Positions 30,256-39,319 of a DNA stretch of 64,000 nucleotides are shown one piece after another. Below the pieces are notes generated by a model. The model did not search any database. It was not told where the DNA came from and saw only the letters and a program-made list of their open reading frames with translations. The position numbers and the translations under genes are program-made. The stretch's first letter is position 1. Each line of letters starts with the position of its first letter. The stretch comes from Bacillus vallismortis (GTDB taxonomy: Bacteria > Bacillota > Bacilli > Bacillales > Bacillaceae), in assembly GCF_004116955.1 (NCBI RefSeq), contig NZ_CP026362.1, forward strand, positions 248,001-312,000, read 5' to 3'.

Positions 30256-33200
30256 CAGAACAACGTAAAAGCTTGATCAAGTTAATATCCGCCGTCATTA
30301 TCATTTTACTGCTGCCGATTTTGTTTTTCCGTTTTATCGGGGAAGACCCGGCGAAAAAAGTAGCGAATTCAACGCGGCAAATCGCGGTGGTGAATGAAGA
30401 CACAGGCGTATTGAGCGAAGAAGTGAAGTCTGATGAAGAGGACAAATCCGCCCAGTTCGGCAAGGAAGTAGCGGCCGTTCTGGGGGCGCGCCCTGATTAT
30501 TCGTGGACGGTCGTAAACCGAAGCGCGGCCGAGACCGGTCTCGCATCAAAGAAATACGATGCGATCGTCTACATTCCATCAGACTTCTCAAAAAACATTT
30601 TAAGCTATGATAAAGACCGCCCTCAAAAAGCAACGCTCGAATTCAGCATTCAGGATAACCTGAATGCGGTCAACAAAGAAAAAGTGCAGCGTGAGCTCGA
30701 GGATGCGCAAAAGAATATGAACAAAAAAATGTCGGCCTTATATTGGAATTTTGTGTCACAAAAAGTAGACAACATCAGAGGAGAATTTGACAATATCGTC
30801 AATAAAGAATCTGAATTCCAAAATGTCATGTACAACTTTTACAAACCTAGCTCAAATGATTTAGCAGGTGAAATCAAACAGCAAAAAGATTTAATCGATG
30901 AGCTGAAGAAATCAATGAATGAAGCGCAAGGCACGACAAAAGAAAAAGCTTCAACAGCGGAAGAAGCCAAAAACACGCTGAAAGAATTCGTTGATACCGT
31001 TGAAAGGTATAAAGAATATCAAGAAAATCAGAAAAAACTGCTTTTGACAGCCCAAGATGCCACTCAGCAGCAAATCCAGACAGGTCTGGATGCCATTCAA
31101 GCTCAGCAAAAGGCGAACCAATTCAGCGAACGCATGAGCGGACTGGCAACAGGAATCAGCCAAGTGAAAACACAGCTTGCACAAACAAGTACAGTGTTGG
31201 CAAAAGCACAGCAACTGAGAGAGGGACAAGTGCCCCAGCAGGAACTTGGCATGGCAAAAATCCAAAGTAATTTAATTGAACAATATCAGGCCGCTTCAAG
31301 ACAAACGGCATTAAATCAGGTTTATGATCTGCTTGTACCAGCGCGTCAGGCGCTGACAGTTGCGAAAGGGGATGACCCAGTCGTAGACGACGGCTCTGAC
31401 AATGATGAGCAAGATAAAGATAAAGAACCGAAGGAAGAGAATCCCGAAGACCTGAAAATCGATCTTGAAAAACAGCGGGAAGAACTGAAAAGCATCGCCG
31501 CTGACATTCAGGACATTTCAGACAATCTGAAGGAGGCTGAAAAAGAGAAGCCGGCACCAGAGGACCCGGTAACAGATGAACCGTCCACTGACGCCCCGGC
31601 AAACCCTGATGACGGAACCAACACAAATCCCGATACACCACAGGGAGACACCGGAAACGGTGACAACAGCAGTGATACTGGAACGGACGGACAAACGGAC
31701 GGCAACACTCAGGATCAGGACCAGCAGCCGGGAACAGACGGCCAGGATCAGAACGGCGATGCCACTAACGGCGAGTCAGACAGCGGACAAACCGAAACGG
31801 ACACATCTGCCGAACAAACTGCATCATCTGACGCAACCCTTCAAATGATCCAGCTGGCAAATGAAGATGGAAACGGAGATACTGGAGATACAGGAAGCGA
31901 CGGTGGCACGACTCAGCCTGAGGACGAAGAACAAACCGGAAACGATGAGATTTCTGATATCGCAAAAGCAAAAGAACAGCTCAGCAAAGCGTCTGAGCGA
32001 ATGAAGCAAATTGAAGAAGAACTCAAAGAAAAAGAAACTGCCCATAATGAAGAGCTGAAAAAGAAATTAGAAGAACTTAAAGAGCAAATGGATGGTCTCA
32101 ATGATGAAATTGATGACTTGAAATTTAAAGTGAAACAGCTCGAAACGAAACTCGGAAACCTTGAAGCGAAACGGAAGCGGGAGTTTGAAGGGATTTACAG
32201 CGCGATTCGCGATCTGGAAAATAAAGATCAGCTTCAATTCTCCGGAGAAATCAAGACAGAAAATATCAATGCTTTAATGAGATATTATAAATATCTATCT
32301 GTATATGACTCTATATTATCCGGAACCATAGATAGCATGGCAAAAACCAATGCGATTAATGGTCAGGAAGGCAACGTCAAATCAATCCTGGCTCTCACAC
32401 CGGAAGAATCAGCCAGCTGGGAAGATCTCAAAAACAACATGATGCTAACGGATGAAGACATTAACAGCTTCATCGACGGCATGACCAAATTCACGGAAGA
32501 CTACAGCGGCTTCATCCGTGACTCACAAGCAGGTGTTCTTGACGAACTGACGAACATCTCTGAAAGCGCCGCAAAAGCGTCGGAACAGCTGGTAACAGGG
32601 GCAACGCAAGAAGCTGCGACGTTCAGTAACGACGGGCTGTCTGGCACAATGGCACTGAGTGTCCAAGATACGGTCGGCCAGGAAGTGCTGCAAATGTCAG
32701 ACATGGTGGGGTCATTGTCTGATCGCCAGTCAGGCATTATTGACTACACAACCAACATGCAGCAAAGCGTCAATGATGTTCAGGCGAAAGCCGACACATT
32801 AAACAATAACTGGGGGAAAAATGTCGCCTCCACAAAGCTTGTACGCAGCGACGTATACGGCATATTGGGAAATACATTAGTAGACGGGCAAAACAACGGC
32901 TATGTATATGATTACTTGGCGAATCCGCTTAAAATCAGCGGAGAGGTTCCAGAGGAAAAAACACAGACGGTGCCGCCGGTTGTCATTCTAGTCATTGTAT
33001 TGATCAGCAGCTTGTTAATCGGCTATTTCAGCTCGTATTACCAAAACGCGCCGCTTCTCGTCAAAGGAGCGCTATTCGGAATTCTGAATATCCTTGTCGG
33101 ACTCATGATCAGCTTGTTCGGTTTGAATATTTATTCGCTGCCGGACGATCAGACGATTAAGTGGTCTGTATTTACAATTCTTCTGCTCGTGGCAAGCTCA

Positions 33201-33488
33201 GCCTTCATCCGGGCGGCGTTCAGATTCGGTTCAATTCCTGGATGGGTTGCTTCAGCGGCGATGATTCTATTCTACGTCGCACCGCTTATTGATTTGATTA
33301 TGCCGAACTTTACATTTGAAGACCCTGTGTCGAAAGTATTTATCGACATCCAGTATGGCACAGGGCACTTGTTTACAATGGGAATAACGGTTCTGCTAGT
33401 CATTACGGTGATTGCCGCGGCTCTGCCGCTTGTGATCCGGCTGATGGCCGAAAAAACAGCAGAAAGCGATGAAACGTATGAAGCGTAA
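30252..33488 (+). CDS. yueB: Type VII membrane protein and phage SPP1 receptor YueB
   Basis: Encodes 1078 residues. It overlaps yukBA by four bases (ATGA), a sign of coupled translation. One N-terminal transmembrane helix (about residues 10-30) is followed by a very long extracellular part with coiled-coil segments (about 130-340 and 575-660) and an acidic Gly/Asp/Thr/Gln-rich low-complexity stretch (about 375-570). Five or so membrane helices lie near the C-terminus (from about 910). The protein is homologous to EsaA/YhgE-Pip and serves as the irreversible receptor of phage SPP1. The low-complexity part is likely to vary between strains. Confidence 0.93.
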   Translation: MTEQRKSLIKLISAVIIILLLPILFFRFIGEDPAKKVANSTRQIAVVNEDTGVLSEEVKSDEEDKSAQFGKEVAAVLGARPDYSWTVVNRSAAETGLASKKYDAIVYIPSDFSKNILSYDKDRPQKATLEFSIQDNLNAVNKEKVQRELEDAQKNMNKKMSALYWNFVSQKVDNIRGEFDNIVNKESEFQNVMYNFYKPSSNDLAGEIKQQKDLIDELKKSMNEAQGTTKEKASTAEEAKNTLKEFVDTVERYKEYQENQKKLLLTAQDATQQQIQTGLDAIQAQQKANQFSERMSGLATGISQVKTQLAQTSTVLAKAQQLREGQVPQQELGMAKIQSNLIEQYQAASRQTALNQVYDLLVPARQALTVAKGDDPVVDDGSDNDEQDKDKEPKEENPEDLKIDLEKQREELKSIAADIQDISDNLKEAEKEKPAPEDPVTDEPSTDAPANPDDGTNTNPDTPQGDTGNGDNSSDTGTDGQTDGNTQDQDQQPGTDGQDQNGDATNGESDSGQTETDTSAEQTASSDATLQMIQLANEDGNGDTGDTGSDGGTTQPEDEEQTGNDEISDIAKAKEQLSKASERMKQIEEELKEKETAHNEELKKKLEELKEQMDGLNDEIDDLKFKVKQLETKLGNLEAKRKREFEGIYSAIRDLENKDQLQFSGEIKTENINALMRYYKYLSVYDSILSGTIDSMAKTNAINGQEGNVKSILALTPEESASWEDLKNNMMLTDEDINSFIDGMTKFTEDYSGFIRDSQAGVLDELTNISESAAKASEQLVTGATQEAATFSNDGLSGTMALSVQDTVGQEVLQMSDMVGSLSDRQSGIIDYTTNMQQSVNDVQAKADTLNNNWGKNVASTKLVRSDVYGILGNTLVDGQNNGYVYDYLANPLKISGEVPEEKTQTVPPVVILVIVLISSLLIGYFSSYYQNAPLLVKGALFGILNILVGLMISLFGLNIYSLPDDQTIKWSVFTILLLVASSAFIRAAFRFGSIPGWVASAAMILFYVAPLIDLIMPNFTFEDPVSKVFIDIQYGTGHLFTMGITVLLVITVIAAALPLVIRLMAEKTAESDETYEA

Positions 33489-33975
33489 TCGCATCATGGA
33501 AAAGGGGATCATGATTTGTATGCTCTCCTTTTCCCTTTTCATACCCTCTGCCGCCGCTGCCGAAACCGAAGAAAACACAGATGTCGCGCCAAACCAATAT
33601 AAGAAAAAAGACATCGAAATCGACACAAATTATTTGCATGAAGATTCCTACTATGAAGAGAAAACAGAACTGCCAGAGGAACAGAAGGATATCACCTTTG
33701 ATCAACCGGAGGACAAGGACGCCGAGCTGATAAAAGGTTTGTTTACATCAACAGATGCCGAGGAATCCAACACGATTGCGGCCCAGTCGAAACAGCTCGG
33801 GATTACGTTTGCTGAAAAACCAATCACAAAGACGTCATCCACGGAAACAAAGGAAGAAGAAGCAACATCTTCACTGCTGCTTCCGATTTTGTATGTCGTG
33901 CTGATTCTGCTCGGCATTGCGGGGATTGTGTTCCTCATCCCGAAAGTCACAGCGCAGGAGAACAAAAAGGCGTAG
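33469..33975 (+). CDS. yueC: Type VII-associated protein YueC (EssA-like)
   Basis: Encodes up to 168 residues and overlaps the end of yueB by 20 bases. Several starts are possible (33469, 33478, 33496); none has a strong ribosome site, and translation is probably coupled to yueB. The N-terminus is a hydrophobic signal-like segment ending PSAAAAET. A hydrophilic acidic domain and a C-terminal transmembrane helix ([20 protein letters not shown]) follow. This layout is that of EssA, a membrane subunit of type VII systems. It is the last gene of the operon. Confidence 0.82.
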   Translation: MKRMKRNRIMEKGIMICMLSFSLFIPSAAAAETEENTDVAPNQYKKKDIEIDTNYLHEDSYYEEKTELPEEQKDITFDQPEDKDAELIKGLFTSTDAEESNTIAAQSKQLGITFAEKPITKTSSTETKEEEATSSLLLPILYVVLILLGIAGIVFLIPKVTAQENKKA

Positions 33976-33984
33976 GCCGTGTGC

Positions 33985-34014
33985 TTGTATTGTGCAAAAG
34001 CGGTACCGTACAAT
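33985..34014 (+). promoter_or_regulatory. Possible SigA promoter of yueD
   Basis: TTGTAT at 33985-33990 and TACAAT at 34009-34014 have an 18-base spacer, just downstream of yueC. Confidence 0.4.
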
Positions 34015-34038
34015 AGGAACGGAAGGAGGAGGTTTCCA

Positions 34039-34770
34039 ATGGAACTTTATATCATTACCGGAGCGTCAAAAGGACTGGGAGAAGCCATTGCCATACAGGC
34101 TTTAGAGAAGGGCCATGAAGTCCATGCCTTGTCCAGAACAAAAACTGATCTCTCTCATGAAAAACTGACGCAGCATCAAATAGACCTTATCAATCTCGAA
34201 GAAGCTGAACAGCAATTTGAAACGTTGCTTTCATCCATCAATCCAGATCGTTATTCAGGTGTTGCCCTGATCAATAACGCCGGAATGGTAACGCCGATCA
34301 AACGCGCCGGCGAAGCGTCACTTGACGAGCTGCAGCGCCATTATCAGCTGAACCTGACAGCGCCCGTGCTCTTGAGCCAGCTGTTTACAAAACGGTTTGC
34401 TTTATACAGCGGCAAAAAGACAGTTGTCAACATTACGTCGGGCGCCGCCAAAAATCCATACAAGGGCTGGAGCGCATATTGCAGCTCAAAAGCCGGGCTC
34501 GACATGTTTACGAGGACATTCGGATTTGAACAAGAGGATGAAGAACTGCCGGTGAACATGATTTCCTTCTCGCCAGGTGTTATGGATACTGAGATGCAAG
34601 CCGTCATCCGTTCTTCATCGAAAAAGGATTTCCACGACATCGAACGGTTCCGGACATTAAAGGAAACAGGAAGCCTTCGCAGTCCGGCCTATATTGCAGG
34701 CACCCTGCTTTCTTTATTAGAAAAAGGCACGGAGAATGGCCGCGTTTACGATATAAAAGAGTTTTTGTAG
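34039..34770 (+). CDS. yueD: Short-chain dehydrogenase YueD (benzil reductase-like)
   Basis: Encodes 243 residues from the ATG at 34039, after AAGGAGGAGG. The NADPH-binding motif TGASKGLG is at residues 7-14 and the catalytic pair is Y147 and K151 (YCSSK). Family members act like sepiapterin reductase, and the Bacillus YueD has been described as a benzil reductase giving (S)-benzoin. The natural substrate is not known. It is a single-gene unit. Confidence 0.88.
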   Translation: MELYIITGASKGLGEAIAIQALEKGHEVHALSRTKTDLSHEKLTQHQIDLINLEEAEQQFETLLSSINPDRYSGVALINNAGMVTPIKRAGEASLDELQRHYQLNLTAPVLLSQLFTKRFALYSGKKTVVNITSGAAKNPYKGWSAYCSSKAGLDMFTRTFGFEQEDEELPVNMISFSPGVMDTEMQAVIRSSSKKDFHDIERFRTLKETGSLRSPAYIAGTLLSLLEKGTENGRVYDIKEFL

Positions 34771-34798
34771 AGCAGATATTTTCTGCTCTTTTTTTTAT
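34769..34798 (+). terminator. Terminator after yueD
   Basis: AGAGCAGA at 34769-34776 pairs with TCTGCTCT at 34782-34789, followed by a long T run. The stem begins within the stop codon. Confidence 0.85.
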
Positions 34799-34909
34799 GA
34801 AACAGGCAATCGCCCGCGCACTCTGTTGAACAGCCGCATATACTGACTGAAACGCTGCTTTTAGGGTATAACAATGATGACAAGAAGACAAAATGATGTG
34901 ACATAAGAA

Positions 34910-34938
34910 TTGAGTTTCTCTGCAGATTATGTTAGGAT
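34910..34938 (+). promoter_or_regulatory. Possible SigA promoter of yueE
   Basis: TTGAGT at 34910-34915 and TAGGAT at 34933-34938 have a 17-base spacer, about 30 bases before yueE. Confidence 0.45.
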
Positions 34939-34966
34939 GCTAAAAATATCTAAAGGAGGGGTTTCC

Positions 34967-35497
34967 ATGAGAAAGGTTAGATTAATGGATGTTTTCACCC
35001 ATCCAATTGCACAAAAGTATCTCCAACGTTCCGGTGTGGCACATGCGATTGCCTGCGCTTACCATGCGTACAGGCTGTCTATAAAGGCTGACATCAACCC
35101 TGATTTAGCTGCAAAAGCGGCGCTGCTGCATGATATCGGCCATTATGAATGGTATACAGACGGCAAGTGGGATTATGAGAAATACAAAAGAAATGACATT
35201 CATGCCATCAAAGGAGCGGAACGGGCGCATAAGCTTTTAATTCGGCTTGGCGAGGAACCGAAAGCCGCAAAAGAGATTGCCCTTGCCATTTTGCTTCATA
35301 CCGATTCCTATTTGCCTGAAGGCGAATTAGAGAAAAACACGCTGCAGCAGATTGTCAAAAAAGCGGACGAACTTGATGAAGAGCCGGGCGGCCACCATCA
35401 TTACCGCCAGATTGATTCTTCAACGGCACGTGAAAAAATAGAAAAGCTGGACCACTACATCGACCAAGCCCAGGCATCGACGATAAAGTCTGTATAA
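34967..35497 (+). CDS. yueE: HD-domain phosphohydrolase YueE
   Basis: Encodes 176 residues from the ATG at 34967, after AAAGGAGGGG. The metal-binding HD motif is H55-D56 in AALLHDIGHYEWY, and further conserved His residues occur in HAIKGAERAHKL and ILLHTDSYLPE. HD proteins hydrolyse phosphoester bonds, often in nucleotides. Substrate unknown. Confidence 0.85.
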   Translation: MRKVRLMDVFTHPIAQKYLQRSGVAHAIACAYHAYRLSIKADINPDLAAKAALLHDIGHYEWYTDGKWDYEKYKRNDIHAIKGAERAHKLLIRLGEEPKAAKEIALAILLHTDSYLPEGELEKNTLQQIVKKADELDEEPGGHHHYRQIDSSTAREKIEKLDHYIDQAQASTIKSV

Positions 35498-35687
35498 GCC
35501 TAGCTTGTTACACACGGAACAGCGCCAGCTTTCTTCGCTGTCTCCGCTTCACCGCCATTTCTTTTACTCCCGCTTCCAAATCTCTTCTCCTATAGGATCC
35601 GCACCCCTTGGTTTTATCAGGAAAGCCTGTGTCATTATCCATCATAATGGCATAAGCTGAGATAAAACATAAAAAGGGGATTAAAGT

Positions 35688-35924
35688 ATGGTCAACCAAG
35701 GTAGTCCGCAACTGGTCTCTTTAGTCGATCCTTATGTCTATCAGACCATTAAAAAGCTCATCGGCTCAAGGTTCGTGATACAGACAGTACGAGATACGGT
35801 CAGAGGCAGACTGATCGATGTAAACCCTGACCATATCACAATTGAAGGAGCCAGAAATTCCGTTTGTTTGATCAGGATCCAGCACATGATTTCCGTCACG
35901 CCAGATTACAGTGAGCGGGTTTAA
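35688..35924 (+). CDS. yuzF: DUF2642 protein YuzF
   Basis: Encodes 78 residues from the ATG at 35688, preceded by AAAAAGGGG. The fold is predicted to be rich in beta strands: FVIQTVRDTVRGRLIDVNPDH is followed by ITIEGARNSVCLIRIQHMI, an Sm-like or coat-protein pattern shared with DUF2642 proteins of spore formers. The function is unknown. The 190 bases upstream of it hold no gene. Confidence 0.75.
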   Translation: MVNQGSPQLVSLVDPYVYQTIKKLIGSRFVIQTVRDTVRGRLIDVNPDHITIEGARNSVCLIRIQHMISVTPDYSERV

Positions 35925-35964
35925 CAGTGCTTGCGCATGAAAAATAGGCGTACACCGTGACGTC

Positions 35965-36356
35965 CTATTTTTCAGTTAAGCGCTGCAAAAACGCACTGTG
36001 GTACATCGTTTCATCAAGATCAAATCCGGCAAATCCCTGATAGCGGGCATCTGAAAAACAAAAAGTGACACCGTTCACTGTATAACTGGAACGTACTGAA
36101 GCATGTTGACGGACACGAAAATGATAGCCGCCTGAATCTTTTACATATATCCGGGATGTCCCGGCATAAGGGGTACAGAGCAAAGCTGCCTCACAAAAAC
36201 GTTCGAAATCCTGCAACTTTGCCGTCTAGGGCCGATATCCAGCAGGATATAATCATGGACTTTAAGCTCCTATGACTGTATATTCCAGCACTTATTCGGA
36301 GGAAGAAGATGAATATTAGCCAGTTCTGACTCTTTATCATATGTCACGGCCTTCAT
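35965..36356 (-). pseudogene. Decayed minus-strand gene between yuzF and yueF
   Basis: Within the 546-base gap 35925-36470, the minus strand has a good start: ATG at 36356 eight bases after AAAGGAG, encoding MKAVTYDKESELANIHLLPP and eight more codons. A TAG at 36270-36272 stops it. In the same frame the sequence continues with a protein-like stretch (ELKVHDYILLDIGPRR). A frameshift near 36205 would then join it to the 83-codon open frame ending at 35965 (SRIYVKDSGGYHFRVRQ region). One stop plus one frameshift suggests a dead gene of about 130 codons. I do not recognise the family. Confidence 0.5.
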
Positions 36357-36470
36357 CACCAACACTCCTTTCATCACATTAAGAGTTCTGATATGAGTTT
36401 ATTTTTGTTACAATGATGGGGGATAAGCCCTTTTAACTGACAGACAAAGAAAAACTAGGAGGAACAAAGC

Positions 36471-37580
36471 TTGTTGAAATCAAAAGTCCATTTTTGGACA
36501 TTGCAGATTTTATTTGTGTTGCTGATTATTTATGTTGCAACAAAGGTTTCATTTGTGTTTCAGCCGTTCATTGTTTTTATCTCGACACTGTTTTTCCCGA
36601 TGCTGATTGCGGGAATTTTGTATTTCATTTTTAATCCGGTCGTCCGCCTGCTTGAGAAAAAAATCCCGCGGACATTATCCATTCTATTGATCTATTTACT
36701 ATTCATCGGTTTGCTTGCTTTCGTTTCAGCGTCAGTCGGACCTGTCGTTACATCGCAAGTGACCGGGCTGTTTAACAATCTTCCTGATTATATAAAACAG
36801 ATTCAGTCGCTGACAAACGACTTGTCCCATTCTCAATGGTTTACGTGGATGATGAATCAGGATTATGTATCAATATCAAAAATCGAACAGTCGTTGACAA
36901 GTTTTCTCCAAAACCTGCCGCAAAATATCACGTCCAGTTTATCTGCGGTGTTTGGCGTCGTGACAAACATCACGCTTGTCATTATCACTGTTCCATTTAT
37001 CCTTTTTTATATGCTGAAAGACGGACACCGCTTTCCGCACTTGGCAGTAAAAATTCTCCCGGCTTCTTATCGGACGGAAGGCTTGAAGATTTTTAAAGAT
37101 TTATCCGATACGCTTGCGGCTTATTTTCAGGGACAGCTGTTAATCTGTCTTTTTGTCGGAACAGCGTGTTTTATCGGGTATTTAATCGCAGGTGTGCCAT
37201 ACGCCCTGATTCTTGGGATTGTGATGGCGATTACCAATATCATTCCTTATGTCGGGCCTTTTCTCGGTGCTGCGCCGGCTGTCATTGTCGGTTTTATGGA
37301 CTCGCCTGCCAAAGCGCTGTTCGCGATTATTGTGATTGTCGTCGTTCAGCAGCTCGACGGGAATCTGCTGTCTCCTCTCGTGATCGGGAAGCGGCTCAAT
37401 ACGCATCCGCTTACGATTATTTTGCTGTTGATCGGAGCGGGAAGCTTCGGCGGCATTCTCGGCATGATTTTAGCGGTGCCGGTGTACGCGGTAATGAAGG
37501 AAATCTTTCTGAATATTGTCCGCCTCATCAAACTGCGTTCGCGCTCACGCCTTGAAGAAAACGCGAAGCCCGCTGAATAG
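36471..37580 (+). CDS. yueF: AI-2E family transporter YueF
   Basis: Encodes 369 residues from a TTG at 36471 (a second TTG follows at once), after TAGGAGGAA. Seven to eight membrane helices and the family pattern [38 protein letters not shown] and [17 protein letters not shown] are visible. AI-2E/PerM proteins include Na+/H+ antiporter-like members; here the substrate is unknown. A GC-rich hairpin (37568-37586) encloses the stop codon but lacks a T run. Confidence 0.85.
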   Translation: MLKSKVHFWTLQILFVLLIIYVATKVSFVFQPFIVFISTLFFPMLIAGILYFIFNPVVRLLEKKIPRTLSILLIYLLFIGLLAFVSASVGPVVTSQVTGLFNNLPDYIKQIQSLTNDLSHSQWFTWMMNQDYVSISKIEQSLTSFLQNLPQNITSSLSAVFGVVTNITLVIITVPFILFYMLKDGHRFPHLAVKILPASYRTEGLKIFKDLSDTLAAYFQGQLLICLFVGTACFIGYLIAGVPYALILGIVMAITNIIPYVGPFLGAAPAVIVGFMDSPAKALFAIIVIVVVQQLDGNLLSPLVIGKRLNTHPLTIILLLIGAGSFGGILGMILAVPVYAVMKEIFLNIVRLIKLRSRSRLEENAKPAE

Positions 37581-37586
37581 GCGGGC

Positions 37587-37613
37587 ACCATTTGCGCCTC
37601 TTTGCATATGATG
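37587..37613 (+). promoter_or_regulatory. Possible SigK promoter of yueG
   Basis: AC at 37587-37588 and CATATGATG at 37605-37613 have a 16-base spacer, close to the SigK pattern AC-N16-CATANNNTA. Late mother-cell expression would suit a gerP-family gene. Confidence 0.4.
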
Positions 37614-37639
37614 CTGTAAATCAATGCGGAGGTGGGGAA

Positions 37640-37861
37640 ATGCCTGCGATTGTAGGTCCGATTTATATTATGTCAATATCAGGTGATGCGGCGGCAAGCT
37701 TTGGGGATGTGTTTGCGATTTCGCCGAAAAGCGTCGATCACTCAGGCGCGGGCTCGGGTGCGTTTCAGCTCGGTGATTTTGTGAACATCAATAACCAAAC
37801 GAGTAAAACTCTCTTCAAAGATGCCGATATCATTGATGAAACAGTTTCGTTTAACGGGTAA
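37640..37861 (+). CDS. yueG: GerPA/GerPF-family spore protein YueG
   Basis: Encodes 73 residues from the ATG at 37640, after GGAGGTGGGG. The sequence ([21 protein letters not shown], with [14 protein letters not shown]) is that of the GerPA/GerPF family, small proteins tied to the spore coat and to the passage of germinants. It stands apart from the gerP operon. Confidence 0.88.
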   Translation: MPAIVGPIYIMSISGDAAASFGDVFAISPKSVDHSGAGSGAFQLGDFVNINNQTSKTLFKDADIIDETVSFNG

Positions 37862-37896
37862 CAGCCTTTTCAGGAGAGGCTGTTGCTTTTTTATTG
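37860..37896 (+). terminator. Terminator after yueG
   Basis: AACAGCCT at 37860-37867 pairs with AGGCTGTT at 37877-37884, followed by GC and T6. TATAAT at 37897-37902 directly downstream may be the -10 box of yueH, but no -35 is evident. Confidence 0.85.
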
Positions 37897-37935
37897 TATA
37901 ATATGGGTAGTCTTTGAATAGAGAGGTCATGTTTG

Positions 37936-38187
37936 ATGAAAATCAGAAAAGCGAATATCAATACGCAAACCGGAATGATCACAGACGTGTATTTGCACGA
38001 AAACAGAAAAGAACTGCGCACCCTTGTAGCGGTTCCGCAGCTGGAGTGGAGCACGATTATTTCTTATGAAGAAGATAAAGCGGCTCTGCCTGAACGCCTG
38101 GAAACCTCTTTGCGCCGGCATACGGAGGAAGAAGATACGGCAGGTGAGCTGGCCAAAAAAATCATTCATTGGGTAACAGAAATGTAA
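37936..38187 (+). CDS. yueH: Conserved protein YueH
   Basis: Encodes 83 residues from the ATG at 37936, after AGAGAGG; a TTG three bases earlier is also possible. The protein is hydrophilic and soluble, with the central stretch LVAVPQLEWSTIISYEEDK and a helical C-terminus. It is conserved in Bacillus but without known function. No membrane segment is seen. Confidence 0.75.
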   Translation: MKIRKANINTQTGMITDVYLHENRKELRTLVAVPQLEWSTIISYEEDKAALPERLETSLRRHTEEEDTAGELAKKIIHWVTEM

Positions 38188-38257
38188 ACGGCCTTGAAAG
38201 TTTAGCTCCTGCCTGATCAGGTGATAATAAAGACAAACAAGACGGGAGGACGAGCTT

Positions 38258-38656
38258 TTGAGTCATGATAAAATGGATCTTTATTTGCAGCAAGGAATGT
38301 ATGGCCCCTTAGAAACAAAGCCTGACGAACGCCACTTGTTTTTAGGCTCATTAAGGGAAAGAGTGCTCTTGGCACTGACGAAAGGACAGGTCCTCAGAAG
38401 CAAACCGTATGAAGAAGCGGAGCGAACGCTCAAAACCAGCAAAAATATCACTCTTTTGATTAATGGAAAGCTTCAGTATCAGTCTTATTCTCCTTATATC
38501 CAAATGGCGAACCGGAACGGAGTGCCTTTCAAGATCGTATCTGATCTTCAGTTTCGTACGCCTCTAGGGCTAGTCATTGCGGCTGATACCGCTGTGAATC
38601 GTGAATCGATATATATTCAGGACGACATTTTCAACCGGTCAGTGCTGAAATCTTAA
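38258..38656 (+). CDS. yueI: DUF1694 protein YueI
   Basis: Encodes 132 residues from a TTG at 38258, after GGGAGGA. The family pattern GSLRERVLLALTKGQ and later INGKLQYQSYSPYIQMANRN is that of DUF1694 proteins, which resemble ribosomal protein L7Ae-like folds. The function is unknown. It precedes the NAD salvage genes but is separated by a terminator. Confidence 0.8.
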   Translation: MSHDKMDLYLQQGMYGPLETKPDERHLFLGSLRERVLLALTKGQVLRSKPYEEAERTLKTSKNITLLINGKLQYQSYSPYIQMANRNGVPFKIVSDLQFRTPLGLVIAADTAVNRESIYIQDDIFNRSVLKS

Positions 38657-38686
38657 AAGACAAACGAACCGTTTGTCTTTTTATTC
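38655..38686 (+). terminator. Terminator after yueI
   Basis: AAAAGACAAACG at 38655-38666 pairs with CGTTTGTCTTTT at 38670-38681, a perfect 12-bp stem followed by T. Confidence 0.85.
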
Positions 38687-38752
38687 ATGGCAATTCACTT
38701 ACAACTGGAGATAAGATATAATGTTCTCATACTGATGGCGGGGAGGCCGGCT

Positions 38753-39304
38753 ATGAAAAAAGCACTTATTTGCATTGATTATACAAATGATTTTGTCGCA
38801 AGTGACGGAAAATTGACCTGCGGAGAGCCCGGCAGAATGATTGAAGAGGCGATCGTCAATTTGACTGAAGACTTCATCACAAACGGTGATTACGTCGTAT
38901 TTGCAGTAGATTCTCATGATGAAGGGGATCAATATCACCCTGAAACCCGTCTTTTTCCTCCGCATAATATCAAAGGCACGAAAGGAAAAGATCTGTACGG
39001 AAAGCTTTTGCCTCTGTATCAGAAACATGAACAGGAACCAAATGTATACTACATGGAAAAAACGAGATATTCTGCTTTTGCGGGTACTGATTTAGAGCTC
39101 AAACTCAGAGAGCGGCAGATTGGCGAACTGCATCTTGCCGGCGTCTGCACAGATATTTGTGTGTTGCATACAGCGGTTGACGCATACAACAAAGGGTTTC
39201 GGATTGTTGTGCATAAACAGGCTGTTGCCAGCTTTAATCAGGAGGGGCACACGTGGGCTCTCTCCCATTTTGCAAACAGCATCGGAGCGCAAGTGGCAGA
39301 GTAA
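38753..39304 (+). CDS. pncA: Nicotinamidase PncA
   Basis: Encodes 183 residues from the ATG at 38753, after GGGGAGG. It hydrolyses nicotinamide to nicotinate. The triad of the cysteine-hydrolase family is visible: D9 in LICIDYTNDF, the Lys of KTRYSAF, and C136 in GVCTDICVLHTA. The product is used by PncB, whose gene begins 15 bases downstream, so the two form an NAD salvage operon. Formerly yueJ. Confidence 0.93.
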   Translation: MKKALICIDYTNDFVASDGKLTCGEPGRMIEEAIVNLTEDFITNGDYVVFAVDSHDEGDQYHPETRLFPPHNIKGTKGKDLYGKLLPLYQKHEQEPNVYYMEKTRYSAFAGTDLELKLRERQIGELHLAGVCTDICVLHTAVDAYNKGFRIVVHKQAVASFNQEGHTWALSHFANSIGAQVAE

Positions 39305-39319
39305 GGAAGGGGAAAAACA

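Noticed and set aside
31156-31971. Open frames within the YueB low-complexity region
   Set aside because: Side effect of the repetitive Asp/Gly/Thr/Gln coding sequence; YueB is continuous across it.
23737-33975. Novel defence or toxin system
   Set aside because: All parts are recognised as the known Yuk type VII secretion operon.
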